From NCBI GenBank assembly GCA_938004375.1, contig CALKWH010000247.1, positions 1-46,800 of the forward strand: DNA of 46,800 bases, in the 5' to 3' direction. Made by a program: the position numbers and the translations under genes. This stretch comes from an uncultured Pseudomonadota bacterium. Its GTDB lineage: Bacteria; Myxococcota_A; Polyangia; HGW-17. Under the pieces are notes generated by a model, which saw only the letters and a list, made by a program, of their open reading frames with translations, did no database searches and was not told the DNA's origin. Positions 8,778-16,929 of the stretch are shown one piece after another. Every line of letters begins with the position of its first letter. Positions within the stretch are counted from its first letter, which is position 1.

Positions 8778-9239
8778 ATGACCCAGACCCGCACGCCCAG
8801 CCCCGCCGGAGCCGCGATCAAAGCGCGGTCCCACGCGGTCAAGTCGCGATCCCACGCGACCGGAGTACGAACTTGCGCGGCCTGCCGGTCCCGTCTGGCG
8901 GCGCGCGACCTGGTCCGCTTCACCCGCGACGGCGGGTCCTGGACCTGTGTCGTGCCCGGGACCCCGCAACACGGTCGGGGGGTCTCCCTGTGTCCACAGT
9001 CCGCCTGCTTCGAGCGGGCCTGCACCTCGCGCAAGTCCCGCTTCGCCTGCGAGCATGGCCGTCCCGCGGTCACCGCCCTGCTGGGCCTGGCCATCGAAGC
9101 CTACCGGGATCGCATCCGGCTGCTGCGCCGCAGCGGCGGACTCGGCCCGGCGGAGATCCTGGAACCGATCCTTTCGCAACTTTCAAACGCGCTTTTGACT
9201 CTGCCCCCAGGCAGGTCGGGAGAGACGCATGTCCGATAG
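8778..9239 (+). CDS. ylxR: YlxR family (DUF448) RNA-binding protein
   Basis: Basic protein of 153 residues. The YlxR domain (about 30-100) is plain: RTCAACRSRLAARDLVRF, a basic and aromatic patch, and GRGVSLCPQSACFERA. YlxR/RnpM has been reported to bind the RNase P RNA and modulate the enzyme in Bacillus; rnpB is encoded 5 kb downstream here, probably a coincidence of position. An N-terminal 30-residue Ser/Arg-rich extension precedes the domain. ATG 8778 follows AGGAG by nine bases. The end overlaps the infB start by 11 bases, so infB translation is coupled. The gene order nusA-ylxR-infB is conserved in many bacteria. Confidence 0.9.
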   Translation: MTQTRTPSPAGAAIKARSHAVKSRSHATGVRTCAACRSRLAARDLVRFTRDGGSWTCVVPGTPQHGRGVSLCPQSACFERACTSRKSRFACEHGRPAVTALLGLAIEAYRDRIRLLRRSGGLGPAEILEPILSQLSNALLTLPPGRSGETHVR

Positions 9240-12174
9240 CATCAAGATTATGTACCTCGCCAAGGAATCCGGCCTGGAACAGCAGGCGATCGTTGACGAA
9301 GTGAAGGAACTCGGCGTCTTCGAGAAGGTCTCGAAGTACACCGAGCTCACCCGCGACCAGGCCGACACCGTCCTGGAGAGCATCAAGCGCAAGCGCCGCG
9401 CCGCCATCCTCGAGACGGCGGTGTCCGGAGGCGCCATGATCCGGCGCAGGGCCGTCACGCAGACCTCGGACAAGCCCGAGGAAGCAACTCCGGCGGAGCC
9501 CGCCGTGCGACGCCGCCGGGTCACCTCCCGCGAGGATGTCGCCGACCCGACGTCTGCCGATGCACCCTCGGGTGACGCGAAGCCCGCCGACCAGAAACCG
9601 GCGGACTCCAGGGCAAACGAAAACCGGTCCTCCGGCCTGCCGGTCATCGACGAGGGACCGGAGGAGGGAACGCCTTCCTCTCCCCGGCCACGCCCGGCCG
9701 CCCGCCGACCCCGGACCGAGGAGCCCGCGACCGTCGAGGCGGTCGTCGCCCCCGAGCCCGCGGCCGACGCTCCGGTCGAGGGCACCTCCCCGGCGGAGAT
9801 CTCCTCGGGATCCCCCGCCCCGGAGCCCGTGACCGCTGATGAACCCGTCGAGTCCGGGACCGCCTCACCTTCCGGCACCGAGCCGGCCGACCTGCCCGCG
9901 CCGAACCCGACCCGGACCCCCTCCGACCCGGCCCAGGCCGTTGAGGAGCCCGCTGCCCAAGAGACCGCTTCGCCGGCCCCCGCTGCCCTGCACGGGAGCA
10001 CTGAAACGCCAGCGTCCCAGGATGCCCACGCCCCGGCCTCCCCGGAGGACGACGCCAAGCCTTCCTCCAAGCGCTTTTTACCATCCTCGGCCCGCCCCGA
10101 GGCCTCCGCCTCCCCCCTCGAGAAGCCTGCCGCTCCCGCGGCCCGCACCGCCGCCGCCCGCCCGGGTGGCGTCGCCGTCGGCCCCAAGGAGGAGAAGAAG
10201 CTCGGCCCCACCGGTCGCTTCATCGTGCTGCCCACCCCCGGCGCCAAGTCCGCGACCCGGGTGGACGGCGCCAAGCCCGGCGAGGACGCGTCCGGCGTCA
10301 AGAAGCCCGAGACCTCCGCGTCTTACAAAGAGAAGCGGCAGGAAGACGAGCTTCTGCGCAAGACCGGTTACCACGCCCGAAAGAAGATGGAGTCCGTCAG
10401 GCCCGCGCTGCCCCCCGAGGGCAAGCGCAAGATCAAGGTCGACGAGTTCATCTCCGTGTCCGAGCTGGCCAAGCAGATGCAGCTCAAGGGCACCGAGCTC
10501 ATGAAGAAGTTGCTGAGCCTGGGCCAGATGGTCACCATCAACTCCACCCTCGACTACGACACGGCCGTGATCGTGGCCTCGGACTGGGGTTACGAGCTCG
10601 AGAACGTCGCCTTCCAGGAGGAGAAGTTCTTCTCCGAGGACGAGACCTCCGACGAGCAGCGGGAGAAGCGTCCGCCCATCGTCACCATCATGGGCCACGT
10701 CGACCACGGCAAGACCTCGCTGCTGGACGCGATCCGCAAGAGCGACATCGCCTCCAAGGAGAGCGGCGGCATCACCCAGCACATCGGCGCCTACAAGGTC
10801 AAGACCAAGGAAGGCGAGATCGTCTTCATCGACACGCCGGGCCACGAGGCCTTCTCCGCCATGCGCGCCCGCGGCGCCTCGGTCACCGATCTCGTCGTCC
10901 TCGTGGTCGCGGCCGACGACGGCGTGATGCCCCAGACCGAGGAGGCTATCAACCACTGCAAGGCGGCCCAGGTCCCCATGCTGGTGGCGATCACCAAGGT
11001 CGACAAGCACAACGCCAACCCCCAGATGGTGCGCGAGAAGCTCACCGCCTACGGGCTCGTGGACGAGCAGTGGGGCGGCGACACCATCATGGTCGAGGTC
11101 AGCGCGGTGACCAAGCAGGGCGTGGACGCCCTCCTCGAGATGCTCCTCTTGCAGTCCGACATGCTCGAACTGAGCGCCAATCCCGCCTCCCCGGCCCGCG
11201 CCGTGGTGCTCGAGGCCGAGCTGGACCGCGCCAAGGGTCCGGTGGTCAACCTGTTGGTGATCGACGGGACGCTGTCCCTGGGCGACCACGTGGTCTGCGG
11301 CCTCTCGGGCGGCAAGATCCGCGCGCTCACCGACGACCGCGGCCGCCAGTTGAAGGCCGTCGGCCCCGCCAGCCCGGTCGAGGTCACCGGTTTCGACGCG
11401 GTGCCGGTCCCCGGCGACGACTGCCGCACGGTCCCCGACGAGAAGGCCGCCAAGCGCATCCTCGACCGACGCCGCGACGAGGCCAAGGCCAAGGACCTGG
11501 CCCGCAAGTCGCAGGCCAAGGGCATGGACGCGATCCGGCAGGCCATCGCCCGCGGCGAGCAGAAGCACCTGAACGTCATCCTCAAGACCGACGTGCAGGG
11601 CACCATGGAGGCCATCCGCGACGCCTTGGTCCGGCTCTCCACCGAGATCGTCAAGGTCAGCGTGGTCCACTGCGGCGTCGGCGGCATCAACGAGAGCGAC
11701 GTCAACCTCGGCCTGACCGCCGAGGGCGTGATCATGGGCTTCCGCGTGCGCCCCGACTCCAAGGCCCGCCACCGCGCCGACCAGGAGGGCGTGCCCATCC
11801 ACCAGTACAACGTCATCTACGACATGATCGACGAGGTCCGCGACATCATGCGCGGCATGCTGCCCAAGGAAAAGAAGGAGCAGCAGGTCGGCCGCATCGA
11901 GATCCGCCAGGTCTTCAACATCCCGAAGATCGGAACCGTCGCCGGCTCCTACGTGTCCGAGGGCAAGGTCACCCGCACCAGCCTCGTGCGCGTCTTCCAC
12001 GACAACATCCAGGTCTTCGAGGGCCGCCTGGGCTCCCTGCGCCGCTTCAAGGACGACGTCAAGGAGGTCGCCACCGGCTACGAGTGCGGCATCTCCATCG
12101 AGGGCTTCAACGACATCCGCGAGGGCGACATCCTCGAAATCTACGAGATCGTCGAGACCCAGATGGAACTCTAG
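9229..12174 (+). CDS. infB: translation initiation factor IF-2
   Basis: GTPase of 981 residues that brings initiator tRNA to the 30S subunit. Residues 1-50 form a first IF2_N domain ([21 protein letters not shown]), followed by a long Pro/Ala/Glu-rich linker to about 380 of low complexity, then the second IF2_N ([25 protein letters not shown], about 405-460). The G domain starts with GHVDHGKT at 489-496, then [28 protein letters not shown] (a variant of NKxD) and VSAVTKQG. Domains II to IV complete the protein, ending [15 protein letters not shown] 9229 has GGGAG upstream and overlaps ylxR. rbfA, truB and rpsO, which often follow infB, are absent; a YciO-like gene comes next. Confidence 0.98.
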   Translation: MSDSIKIMYLAKESGLEQQAIVDEVKELGVFEKVSKYTELTRDQADTVLESIKRKRRAAILETAVSGGAMIRRRAVTQTSDKPEEATPAEPAVRRRRVTSREDVADPTSADAPSGDAKPADQKPADSRANENRSSGLPVIDEGPEEGTPSSPRPRPAARRPRTEEPATVEAVVAPEPAADAPVEGTSPAEISSGSPAPEPVTADEPVESGTASPSGTEPADLPAPNPTRTPSDPAQAVEEPAAQETASPAPAALHGSTETPASQDAHAPASPEDDAKPSSKRFLPSSARPEASASPLEKPAAPAARTAAARPGGVAVGPKEEKKLGPTGRFIVLPTPGAKSATRVDGAKPGEDASGVKKPETSASYKEKRQEDELLRKTGYHARKKMESVRPALPPEGKRKIKVDEFISVSELAKQMQLKGTELMKKLLSLGQMVTINSTLDYDTAVIVASDWGYELENVAFQEEKFFSEDETSDEQREKRPPIVTIMGHVDHGKTSLLDAIRKSDIASKESGGITQHIGAYKVKTKEGEIVFIDTPGHEAFSAMRARGASVTDLVVLVVAADDGVMPQTEEAINHCKAAQVPMLVAITKVDKHNANPQMVREKLTAYGLVDEQWGGDTIMVEVSAVTKQGVDALLEMLLLQSDMLELSANPASPARAVVLEAELDRAKGPVVNLLVIDGTLSLGDHVVCGLSGGKIRALTDDRGRQLKAVGPASPVEVTGFDAVPVPGDDCRTVPDEKAAKRILDRRRDEAKAKDLARKSQAKGMDAIRQAIARGEQKHLNVILKTDVQGTMEAIRDALVRLSTEIVKVSVVHCGVGGINESDVNLGLTAEGVIMGFRVRPDSKARHRADQEGVPIHQYNVIYDMIDEVRDIMRGMLPKEKKEQQVGRIEIRQVFNIPKIGTVAGSYVSEGKVTRTSLVRVFHDNIQVFEGRLGSLRRFKDDVKEVATGYECGISIEGFNDIREGDILEIYEIVETQMEL

Positions 12175-12204
12175 GCCCCCCCGACCTCTCCACGGAGCTT
12201 TCCC

Positions 12205-12822
12205 ATGTCCAAGGCAGTGGTCTTCCAGCTCGACTCCGACCGTCCCAACCTCAAGCGCCTGCAGCGCGTCGTGGAGGAGCTCCAGAAGGGCAGCGTCATC
12301 GTCTACCCCACCGACACCCTCTACGGCTTCGGCTGCGACGTGGGGGCCCACAAGGCCGTCGATCGCATCGTCTCGATCAAGGGTCTGTCGGACAAGCATT
12401 TCATGAGCTTCGTCTGCGCCGACCTGGGGCAGGCCGCCCAGTACGTCAACCTCGACAACCACGCCTTCTCCATCCTGCGCAGGATCCTGCCCGGGCCCTA
12501 CACCATCGTGCTCGAGGCCAACCGCGCGGTGCCCAAGGTCCTGTTGAACAAACGCAAGACCATCGGCATCCGCATCCCCGACAGCCCGGTGGCGCGCACC
12601 CTCGTCGAGACGCTGGGACGGCCGCTTTTGTCCACCTCCGTTTCCACCCCCGAAGGACGGAACCTCCTCGATCCCGAGGAGATCTACAAGCTCTTCGGCG
12701 CCCAGGTCGACATGATCCTCGACCAGGGGATCATCGCCGGCGAGAGCTCCACGGTCCTTTCCTACGAGAACCAGGAGTGGACCGTGCTGCGCGAGGGCAA
12801 GGGCCCCGTCGACTTCCTGTAG
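12205..12822 (+). CDS. YciO-like member of the Sua5/YrdC/TsaC family
   Basis: Protein of 205 residues with the YrdC-like alpha/beta fold. VIVYPTDTLYGFGCD, RILPGPYTIVLEANRAVPK, KRKTIGIRIPDSPVA and LLSTSVSTPEGRNLLDPEEI follow the E. coli YciO pattern closely. True TsaC/YrdC proteins, which make threonylcarbamoyl-AMP for tRNA t6A, carry an Asn in the segment after TS (usually TSAN) and a conserved Lys-x-Arg nearer the N-terminus; here these read TSVST and IKGLSDKH. YciO is the better label, and its activity in t6A synthesis is weak or uncertain. ATG 12205 has CGGAG seven bases before it. Likely cotranscribed with infB (30-base gap) and the GNAT gene (6-base gap). Confidence 0.88.
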   Translation: MSKAVVFQLDSDRPNLKRLQRVVEELQKGSVIVYPTDTLYGFGCDVGAHKAVDRIVSIKGLSDKHFMSFVCADLGQAAQYVNLDNHAFSILRRILPGPYTIVLEANRAVPKVLLNKRKTIGIRIPDSPVARTLVETLGRPLLSTSVSTPEGRNLLDPEEIYKLFGAQVDMILDQGIIAGESSTVLSYENQEWTVLREGKGPVDFL

Positions 12823-12828
12823 GACCCC

Positions 12829-13362
12829 ATGATTCCGGCGCCCTACTCCCTCTCCATCTGGACCTCCCACGACCGGGACCGCTTTCGCGCCGTCACCGAG
12901 CTCGCCCAGGAGGCCTTCCTGCGCTTCGGTGAGTACCGGGAGTTCATCGGCCGCCTCATGGTACGGGACGACGTGATCACGGGTATGCTCATCGCTCCGG
13001 GGCGACCCGGAGACGACCTCGCTGGTTTCGTCCAGGTGGGCCTCATCCCCGACGAGGAGGGGCGCATCCTGGGCAACATCCTCGCCATCGCGCTGGCCCC
13101 GCCCTACCGCCACCAGGGCCTCGGCCCGGTGCTGTTGCGCTGGGCCGTCGCCCAGATCCAGCACCTGCACGGCTCCAACCCCATGAAGTGCGTCCAACTG
13201 ACCGTCGCGCCCGACAACGAGCCGGCGGTGCGCATGTTCACGCGCTTCGGCTTCACCTTCGTCCCCGAGGAGGCCGAGCACTACTACGCCTCGGGGGTGC
13301 GGGCCTGCGACATGAGCCGCCCGGTCTTCCTACAGGGGGAAGATCCGAAGAATGCCGTTTGA
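12829..13362 (+). CDS. GNAT family N-acetyltransferase
   Basis: Cytoplasmic acetyl-CoA-dependent acyltransferase of 177 residues. The acetyl-CoA-binding motif A is ILAIALAPPYRHQGLGPVLLRWAV with the R/Q-x-x-G-x-G/A core, and motif B is QLTVAPDNEPAVRMFTRFGFTF, typical of RimI-like and antibiotic- or peptide-modifying members. The N-terminal 70 residues are unremarkable. Substrate cannot be predicted. The start lies six bases after the YciO-like stop, so it belongs to the end of the rimP-nusA-infB transcript. The GC content drops sharply right after its stop codon, where the accessory island begins. Confidence 0.85.
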   Translation: MIPAPYSLSIWTSHDRDRFRAVTELAQEAFLRFGEYREFIGRLMVRDDVITGMLIAPGRPGDDLAGFVQVGLIPDEEGRILGNILAIALAPPYRHQGLGPVLLRWAVAQIQHLHGSNPMKCVQLTVAPDNEPAVRMFTRFGFTFVPEEAEHYYASGVRACDMSRPVFLQGEDPKNAV

Positions 13363-13371
13363 CCAGTAACT

Positions 13372-13402
13372 GTTTTTCCGATATTTTCGTTTGATGAAAA
13401 AC
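13372..13402. repeat. GTTTTTC/GAAAAAC inverted repeat
   Basis: GTTTTTC (13372-13378) and GAAAAAC (13396-13402) form a 7-base inverted repeat with a 17-base centre, in an AT-rich gap of 56 bases between the GNAT stop and the membrane-protein start. It could be an operator or the end of the infB operon transcript; there is no proper T run. Confidence 0.4.
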
Positions 13403-13418
13403 CGTTTCTGGCTTTGTC

Positions 13419-13910
13419 ATGGCTGAGTCGGACCAATCCACCCGGGAAACCTTCTTCGAAGAGCTCGACGACCACCATGAAGTCCTCAAAAATCGCTTCA
13501 CCCTTATCGTTCCCATCTCATTAATGCTTTCATATGTTCTCATGGAAACGCTGCGCGAGTTTGCCTGGTGGGGATTTTTATTCAAAGGTCAGTTCCTGTC
13601 GCACGCCATCATCCTGTTTTACCGGGTAACGGATCCGCTGCCTCGTCGGTCAGAATTGATCACTTTGCTTTCATTTCTGATCGGTTGGATTCTTTACGCC
13701 TATATCTCCAATTTTTCCCTCGAAGACAGGGAACGGCGGTTCTGCGAAGAGAAGGGCTACCCTTTCAAAGACTTCAAGGCCTTTCGTTCCTTGAAAATTC
13801 AGGAGCGTAAAAAATCCCGGGAAATGAGCGGAAGGGAAATGATCTGGTTCCTCCTGATATTTTTGCTGTTTATTGGGCTGAACATCGCTTACCAGATATA
13901 CAAGAATTGA
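13419..13910 (+). CDS. small predicted inner-membrane protein, unknown
   Basis: Protein of 163 residues that I do not recognise. A charged N-terminus (about 1-28) is followed by three hydrophobic segments: about 28-45 (LIVPISLMLSYVLMETL), 82-98 (LITLLSFLIGWILYAYI) and 143-160 (IWFLLIFLLFIGLNIAYQI). Between the second and third is a basic, hydrophilic loop (DRERRFCEEKGYPFKDFKAF...ERKKSREM) probably in the cytoplasm. Base composition is clearly lower in G+C than all neighbours and AT-ending codons are frequent (TTT, ATT, AAA), suggesting a later arrival. ATG 13419 has no good ribosome-binding site. A GC-rich hairpin lies 12 bases after the stop. Confidence 0.78.
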   Translation: MAESDQSTRETFFEELDDHHEVLKNRFTLIVPISLMLSYVLMETLREFAWWGFLFKGQFLSHAIILFYRVTDPLPRRSELITLLSFLIGWILYAYISNFSLEDRERRFCEEKGYPFKDFKAFRSLKIQERKKSREMSGREMIWFLLIFLLFIGLNIAYQIYKN

Positions 13911-13921
13911 ACCGGGCGCGG

Positions 13922-13940
13922 CCGCGGCCTTCGGCCGCGG
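13922..13940 (+). terminator. strong GC hairpin after the membrane-protein gene
   Basis: CCGCGGCC (13922-13929) pairs perfectly with GGCCGCGG (13933-13940) around TTC. It starts 12 bases after the stop codon, where a terminator is expected, but a run of G and not T follows, so it may be an RNA-stabilising or rho-assisted 3' end and not a true intrinsic terminator. Confidence 0.5.
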
Positions 13941-13962
13941 ACAGGGGGGGGGCGCCTCTGAT

Positions 13963-14049
13963 CCAGGGTAGCTCCGCCTTCGGCTGCGCAACCCTGGGCT
14001 ACCCGTCTGTCAACCGCCCGAAACGGGCGGTAACCAAAGAGTTCAGACG
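13963..14049. repeat. composite stem-loop element with alternative pairings
   Basis: CCAGGGT (13963-13969) can pair with ACCCTGG (13991-13997), while the overlapping GGGTAGC (13966-13972) can pair with GCTACCC (13998-14004); the two 7-base helices exclude each other. Next, CGTCTG (14004-14009) pairs with CAGACG (14044-14049), enclosing a perfect hairpin CCGCCCG-AAA-CGGGCGG (14014-14030). No protein-coding signal. It resembles repeated structured elements seen in intergenic DNA of environmental genomes, but I cannot name a family. Confidence 0.55.
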
Positions 14050-14066
14050 CTTAAGCGATCACGCAT

Positions 14067-14161
14067 GAAATCGAAATCGAAAGCGGGGTCTGAAGCGGGG
14101 TCGGGGCAGTTATTCCGGTCACTTCGTGACCTCGAAAGGGACGCTCTTTTGCGGGCGTCCC
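14067..14161. repeat. short direct repeats and two hairpins upstream of rnpB
   Basis: A GAAATC hexamer is repeated from 14067, followed by AAGCGGGGTC twice (14081-14090 and 14093-14102). Then come hairpins GGTCAC-TTC-GTGACC (14117-14131) and GGGACGC/GCGTCCC (14138-14161, ten-base loop TCTTTTGCGG). The set looks like a dispersed repeat element and not a gene. It ends just before the rnpB promoter. Confidence 0.5.
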
Positions 14162-14168
14162 TTGAGCC

Positions 14169-14197
14169 TTGCAACTCACGTCATCTTTCACTATAAG
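14169..14197 (+). promoter_or_regulatory. rnpB promoter
   Basis: TTGCAA (14169-14174) and TATAAG (14192-14197) with a spacing of 17 bases. The expected transcription start, about seven bases after the -10, falls at 14204-14205, exactly where the P1 helix of the RNase P RNA begins. Confidence 0.75.
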
Positions 14198-14204
14198 GGC
14201 AGGC

Positions 14205-14581
<377 letters not shown>

Positions 14582-14589
14582 CTTTTCTT

Positions 14590-16128
14590 TCAGTCGGCGT
14601 CCTTCAACGAGGCCAGGGCGGCGGGGAGCGCGGTGATCAGATCCCCGGCGCGCAGGAGCGGTTCACCCCGCTCCTGGACGGCGAGATCCCCGGCGCGCCC
14701 GTGGAGGAAGGCGGCCACGCAGGCGGCCTCCATCGAGGGGAGCCCCTGTCCCACCAGCGAGGCCAAGAGGCCGGTGAGCACGTCGCCGGCGCCCGCGGTG
14801 GCCATGCCGGGGTTTCCCGTGGGGTTGATCGCCACCGAGCCGTCGGGGGCGGCGACCACCGTGCGCGCGCCCTTGAGCGCCACCACCACGCCGTGGCGGG
14901 CGGCGAAGTCCCGGGCCAGCCGGACGCGGTCCCGGGAGATCTCGGCCGTGTCCAGACCGGTGAGCCGCGAGAACTCGCCAGGGTGGGGGGTGACCACGAC
15001 CGGGACCCGCGCCTTTTTCAGGATCTCGGGCTTGCGGGCGAGCAGGGTGAGGGCGGAGGCGTCGATCACCAGCGGGATCGGGCATTTGCGGACGAGCTCG
15101 TGGACCACCTTCGCGGTGCCGTCGTCCATCGGCAGCCCGGGGCCCAGGGCGAGCACCGAGCGGCCCTCGCAGGCGGCCAGCAGCGCGTCGAGGACGGCGG
15201 CGGGAGTGCCCGCCGCGGGCAGCGCCTCGCACATGATCTCGGTGAAGCGCTGCATGAGCACGGGCAGCAGGCCCCCGTCGCAGGCCACGGTCACCAGGCC
15301 CGAGCCCATCGCGAGCGCGGCCTCGGCTGCGAGCAGCGCCGCACCGGTCTTCCCGGGGGAGCCCGCCCAGATCAGCGTGTGGCCGAAGGTGCCCTTGTGG
15401 GACACCGACGGACGCGGCGGGCGCCGGGCGAGAACCCAGTCGTCCTCGAGCAGGAACACGCCCGGACCCTCGGGGACGGCGGCGACCGGCCACGAGATGT
15501 CCACCACCACCGTCTCGCCGCACCACTCGAAGCCCGGGGAGGTGAAGAGCCCGATCTTGGGCGCCCCGAAGGTCACCGTGAGGTCCGCGCGGACGGTCTC
15601 CCCGAGGGGGTTCCCGCAGTCGGCGTCCAGGCCGGAGGGGACGTCCAGGGACACCCGCTGCCCGGGACTCTCGTTGAACAGCCGGATGACCTCGGCGAAC
15701 AGCCCGTCCGGGGCGCGGTCCAGCCCCACGCCGAAGAGCGCGTCCACCAGGAGGTCCGCCTCGTCGAACCAGGGCACCAGGTGACCGAGCACCTCGAAGT
15801 CCGGCACGTCGAACACCGGCACCGCCAGGTTGTGCAAAACCTTCAGGTTCAGCGCGGCCTCGGGGGACATGCGTTTCTTCGGATCGATCCGCAGCACCTG
15901 CACGAAGGCCCCAGCGTTGGAGAGGTGTCGGGCGACCACGTACCCGTCGCCGCCGTTGTTGCCGGGGCCGCAGGCGATGAGCACCTGTCGTCCGGCCACC
16001 GGCCAGCGGGCGCGGAGCTCGGCGGCCGCGCCGGCGCCGGCCAGCTCCATCAGCGAGAAGGCCGGGATCCCGGCCTCGATGGCGGTGTGATCCATTTCTC
16101 GGGTCTCGGCGGCGGTGAACAGGCGCAT
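14590..16128 (-). CDS. nnr: bifunctional NAD(P)H-hydrate epimerase / ADP-dependent dehydratase
   Basis: Metabolite-repair enzyme of 512 residues that returns damaged NADHX and NADPHX to NADH and NADPH. The N-terminal YjeF_N epimerase domain (about 1-215) shows EMDHTAIEAGIPAFSLMELAG, GPGNNGGDGYVVARHL and DALFGVGLDR. The C-terminal YjeF_C/carbohydrate-kinase-like dehydratase domain (about 235-505) shows KGTFGHTLIWAGSPGKTGAALLA, ALGPGLP, VVTPHPGEFSRL and NPTGNPGMATAGAGDVLTG. ATG 16128 (MRLFTAAETREMD) follows GGAG by eight bases; the frame runs further upstream but has no support. Downstream of pdxJ by 19 bases, as part of the glmM-pdxJ-nnr operon common in this kind of bacteria. Confidence 0.95.
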   Translation of the reverse strand: MRLFTAAETREMDHTAIEAGIPAFSLMELAGAGAAAELRARWPVAGRQVLIACGPGNNGGDGYVVARHLSNAGAFVQVLRIDPKKRMSPEAALNLKVLHNLAVPVFDVPDFEVLGHLVPWFDEADLLVDALFGVGLDRAPDGLFAEVIRLFNESPGQRVSLDVPSGLDADCGNPLGETVRADLTVTFGAPKIGLFTSPGFEWCGETVVVDISWPVAAVPEGPGVFLLEDDWVLARRPPRPSVSHKGTFGHTLIWAGSPGKTGAALLAAEAALAMGSGLVTVACDGGLLPVLMQRFTEIMCEALPAAGTPAAVLDALLAACEGRSVLALGPGLPMDDGTAKVVHELVRKCPIPLVIDASALTLLARKPEILKKARVPVVVTPHPGEFSRLTGLDTAEISRDRVRLARDFAARHGVVVALKGARTVVAAPDGSVAINPTGNPGMATAGAGDVLTGLLASLVGQGLPSMEAACVAAFLHGRAGDLAVQERGEPLLRAGDLITALPAALASLKDAD

Positions 16129-16147
16129 GGTGAAGACTCCGTTCCGG

Positions 16148-16882
16148 TCACTCTTCCTCAAAATCCCACAGCAGGCCCAACATCTCGCGCACGGCCTCAT
16201 CCAGGCCGGTGAGCACCGCGCGGGAAATGATGGCGTGCCCGATGTTCAGTTCCTTCAGGCCAGGCAGGTGGAGCATGCCCTGCACGTTGGTGTAGTCCAG
16301 CCCGTGACCGGCGGCCAGGATCAGGCCGCAGGCGTCGGCGGCCTCGGCGGCCGCGAGCAGGCGGGCCAGCTCCCGGTCCCTGGGCGGCCCCGGCAGCGCA
16401 TTGCAGTAGTCCCCCGTGTGCAACTCGACCTGATCCGCCCCGAGGAGCTCGGCGGCGCGGACGTCGGCCAGCTCGGGATCGATGAACAGGCTCACCGGGA
16501 TCCCGTGGTCGTGGAGCTTCTTCACCGCGGCCTTCAGGGCCTTTTTCACCGCCGGATTGCCCACGGCCAGCCCGCCCTCGGTGGTCTTCTCCTCGCGCTT
16601 CTCGGGCACCAGGGTGACGATGTCGGGCTTGATCCGGGCGGCGATGTCCAGCATCTCGGGGGTGGCCGCCATCTCCAGGTTGAGGGTGGTCTGTACCGTC
16701 TGGCACAGGAGCTCCACGTCCCGGTCGGTGATGTGGCGGCGGTCCTCCCGCAGGTGGACGGTGATGCCGTGGGCGCCGGCGAGCTCGCACAGGCCGGCGG
16801 CCAGCACGGGCTCGGGGTAGCGGGTGCCCCGCTGGTTGCGGATGGTGGCGATGTGATCGATGTTCACGTGCAGTCGTATCAT
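16148..16882 (-). CDS. pdxJ: pyridoxine 5'-phosphate synthase PdxJ
   Basis: Cytoplasmic TIM-barrel enzyme of 244 residues that condenses 1-deoxyxylulose 5-phosphate with 3-amino-2-oxopropyl phosphate in PLP biosynthesis. Nearly every family block is clear: LHVNIDHIATIRNQRGTRYPEP at the N-terminus, HGITVHLREDRRHI, NLEMAATPEM, PDIVTLVPEKREE-x-TTEGG, VSLFIDPE, VELHTGDYCNA, LAAGHGLDYTNV and ELNIGHAIISRAV. The His, Glu and Lys/Arg residues of the active site fall in these blocks. ATG 16882 is preferred over ATG 16897 because GGGAG lies eight bases before it. Located between glmM (47-base gap) and nnr; acpS, which sometimes sits here, is absent. Confidence 0.97.
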   Translation of the reverse strand: MIRLHVNIDHIATIRNQRGTRYPEPVLAAGLCELAGAHGITVHLREDRRHITDRDVELLCQTVQTTLNLEMAATPEMLDIAARIKPDIVTLVPEKREEKTTEGGLAVGNPAVKKALKAAVKKLHDHGIPVSLFIDPELADVRAAELLGADQVELHTGDYCNALPGPPRDRELARLLAAAEAADACGLILAAGHGLDYTNVQGMLHLPGLKELNIGHAIISRAVLTGLDEAVREMLGLLWDFEEE

Positions 16883-16929
16883 GGCTCTGTCTCCCATGGC
16901 CGGATGAGCCGGCCGGGCAATGGTTCGGT

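Noticed and set aside
12205..12822. True t6A synthase TsaC
   Set aside because: Sequence follows YciO, with TSVST in place of TSAN and no clear Lys-x-Arg, so the t6A role is doubtful.
10078..13281. Minus-strand frame of over 1000 residues opposite infB
   Set aside because: Low-complexity shadow of infB and its neighbours; the plus strand has a full IF-2.
13922..14165. tRNA or CRISPR repeats near rnpB
   Set aside because: The hairpins lack cloverleaf order and CCA/T-loop signals, and repeats are not evenly spaced with unique spacers.
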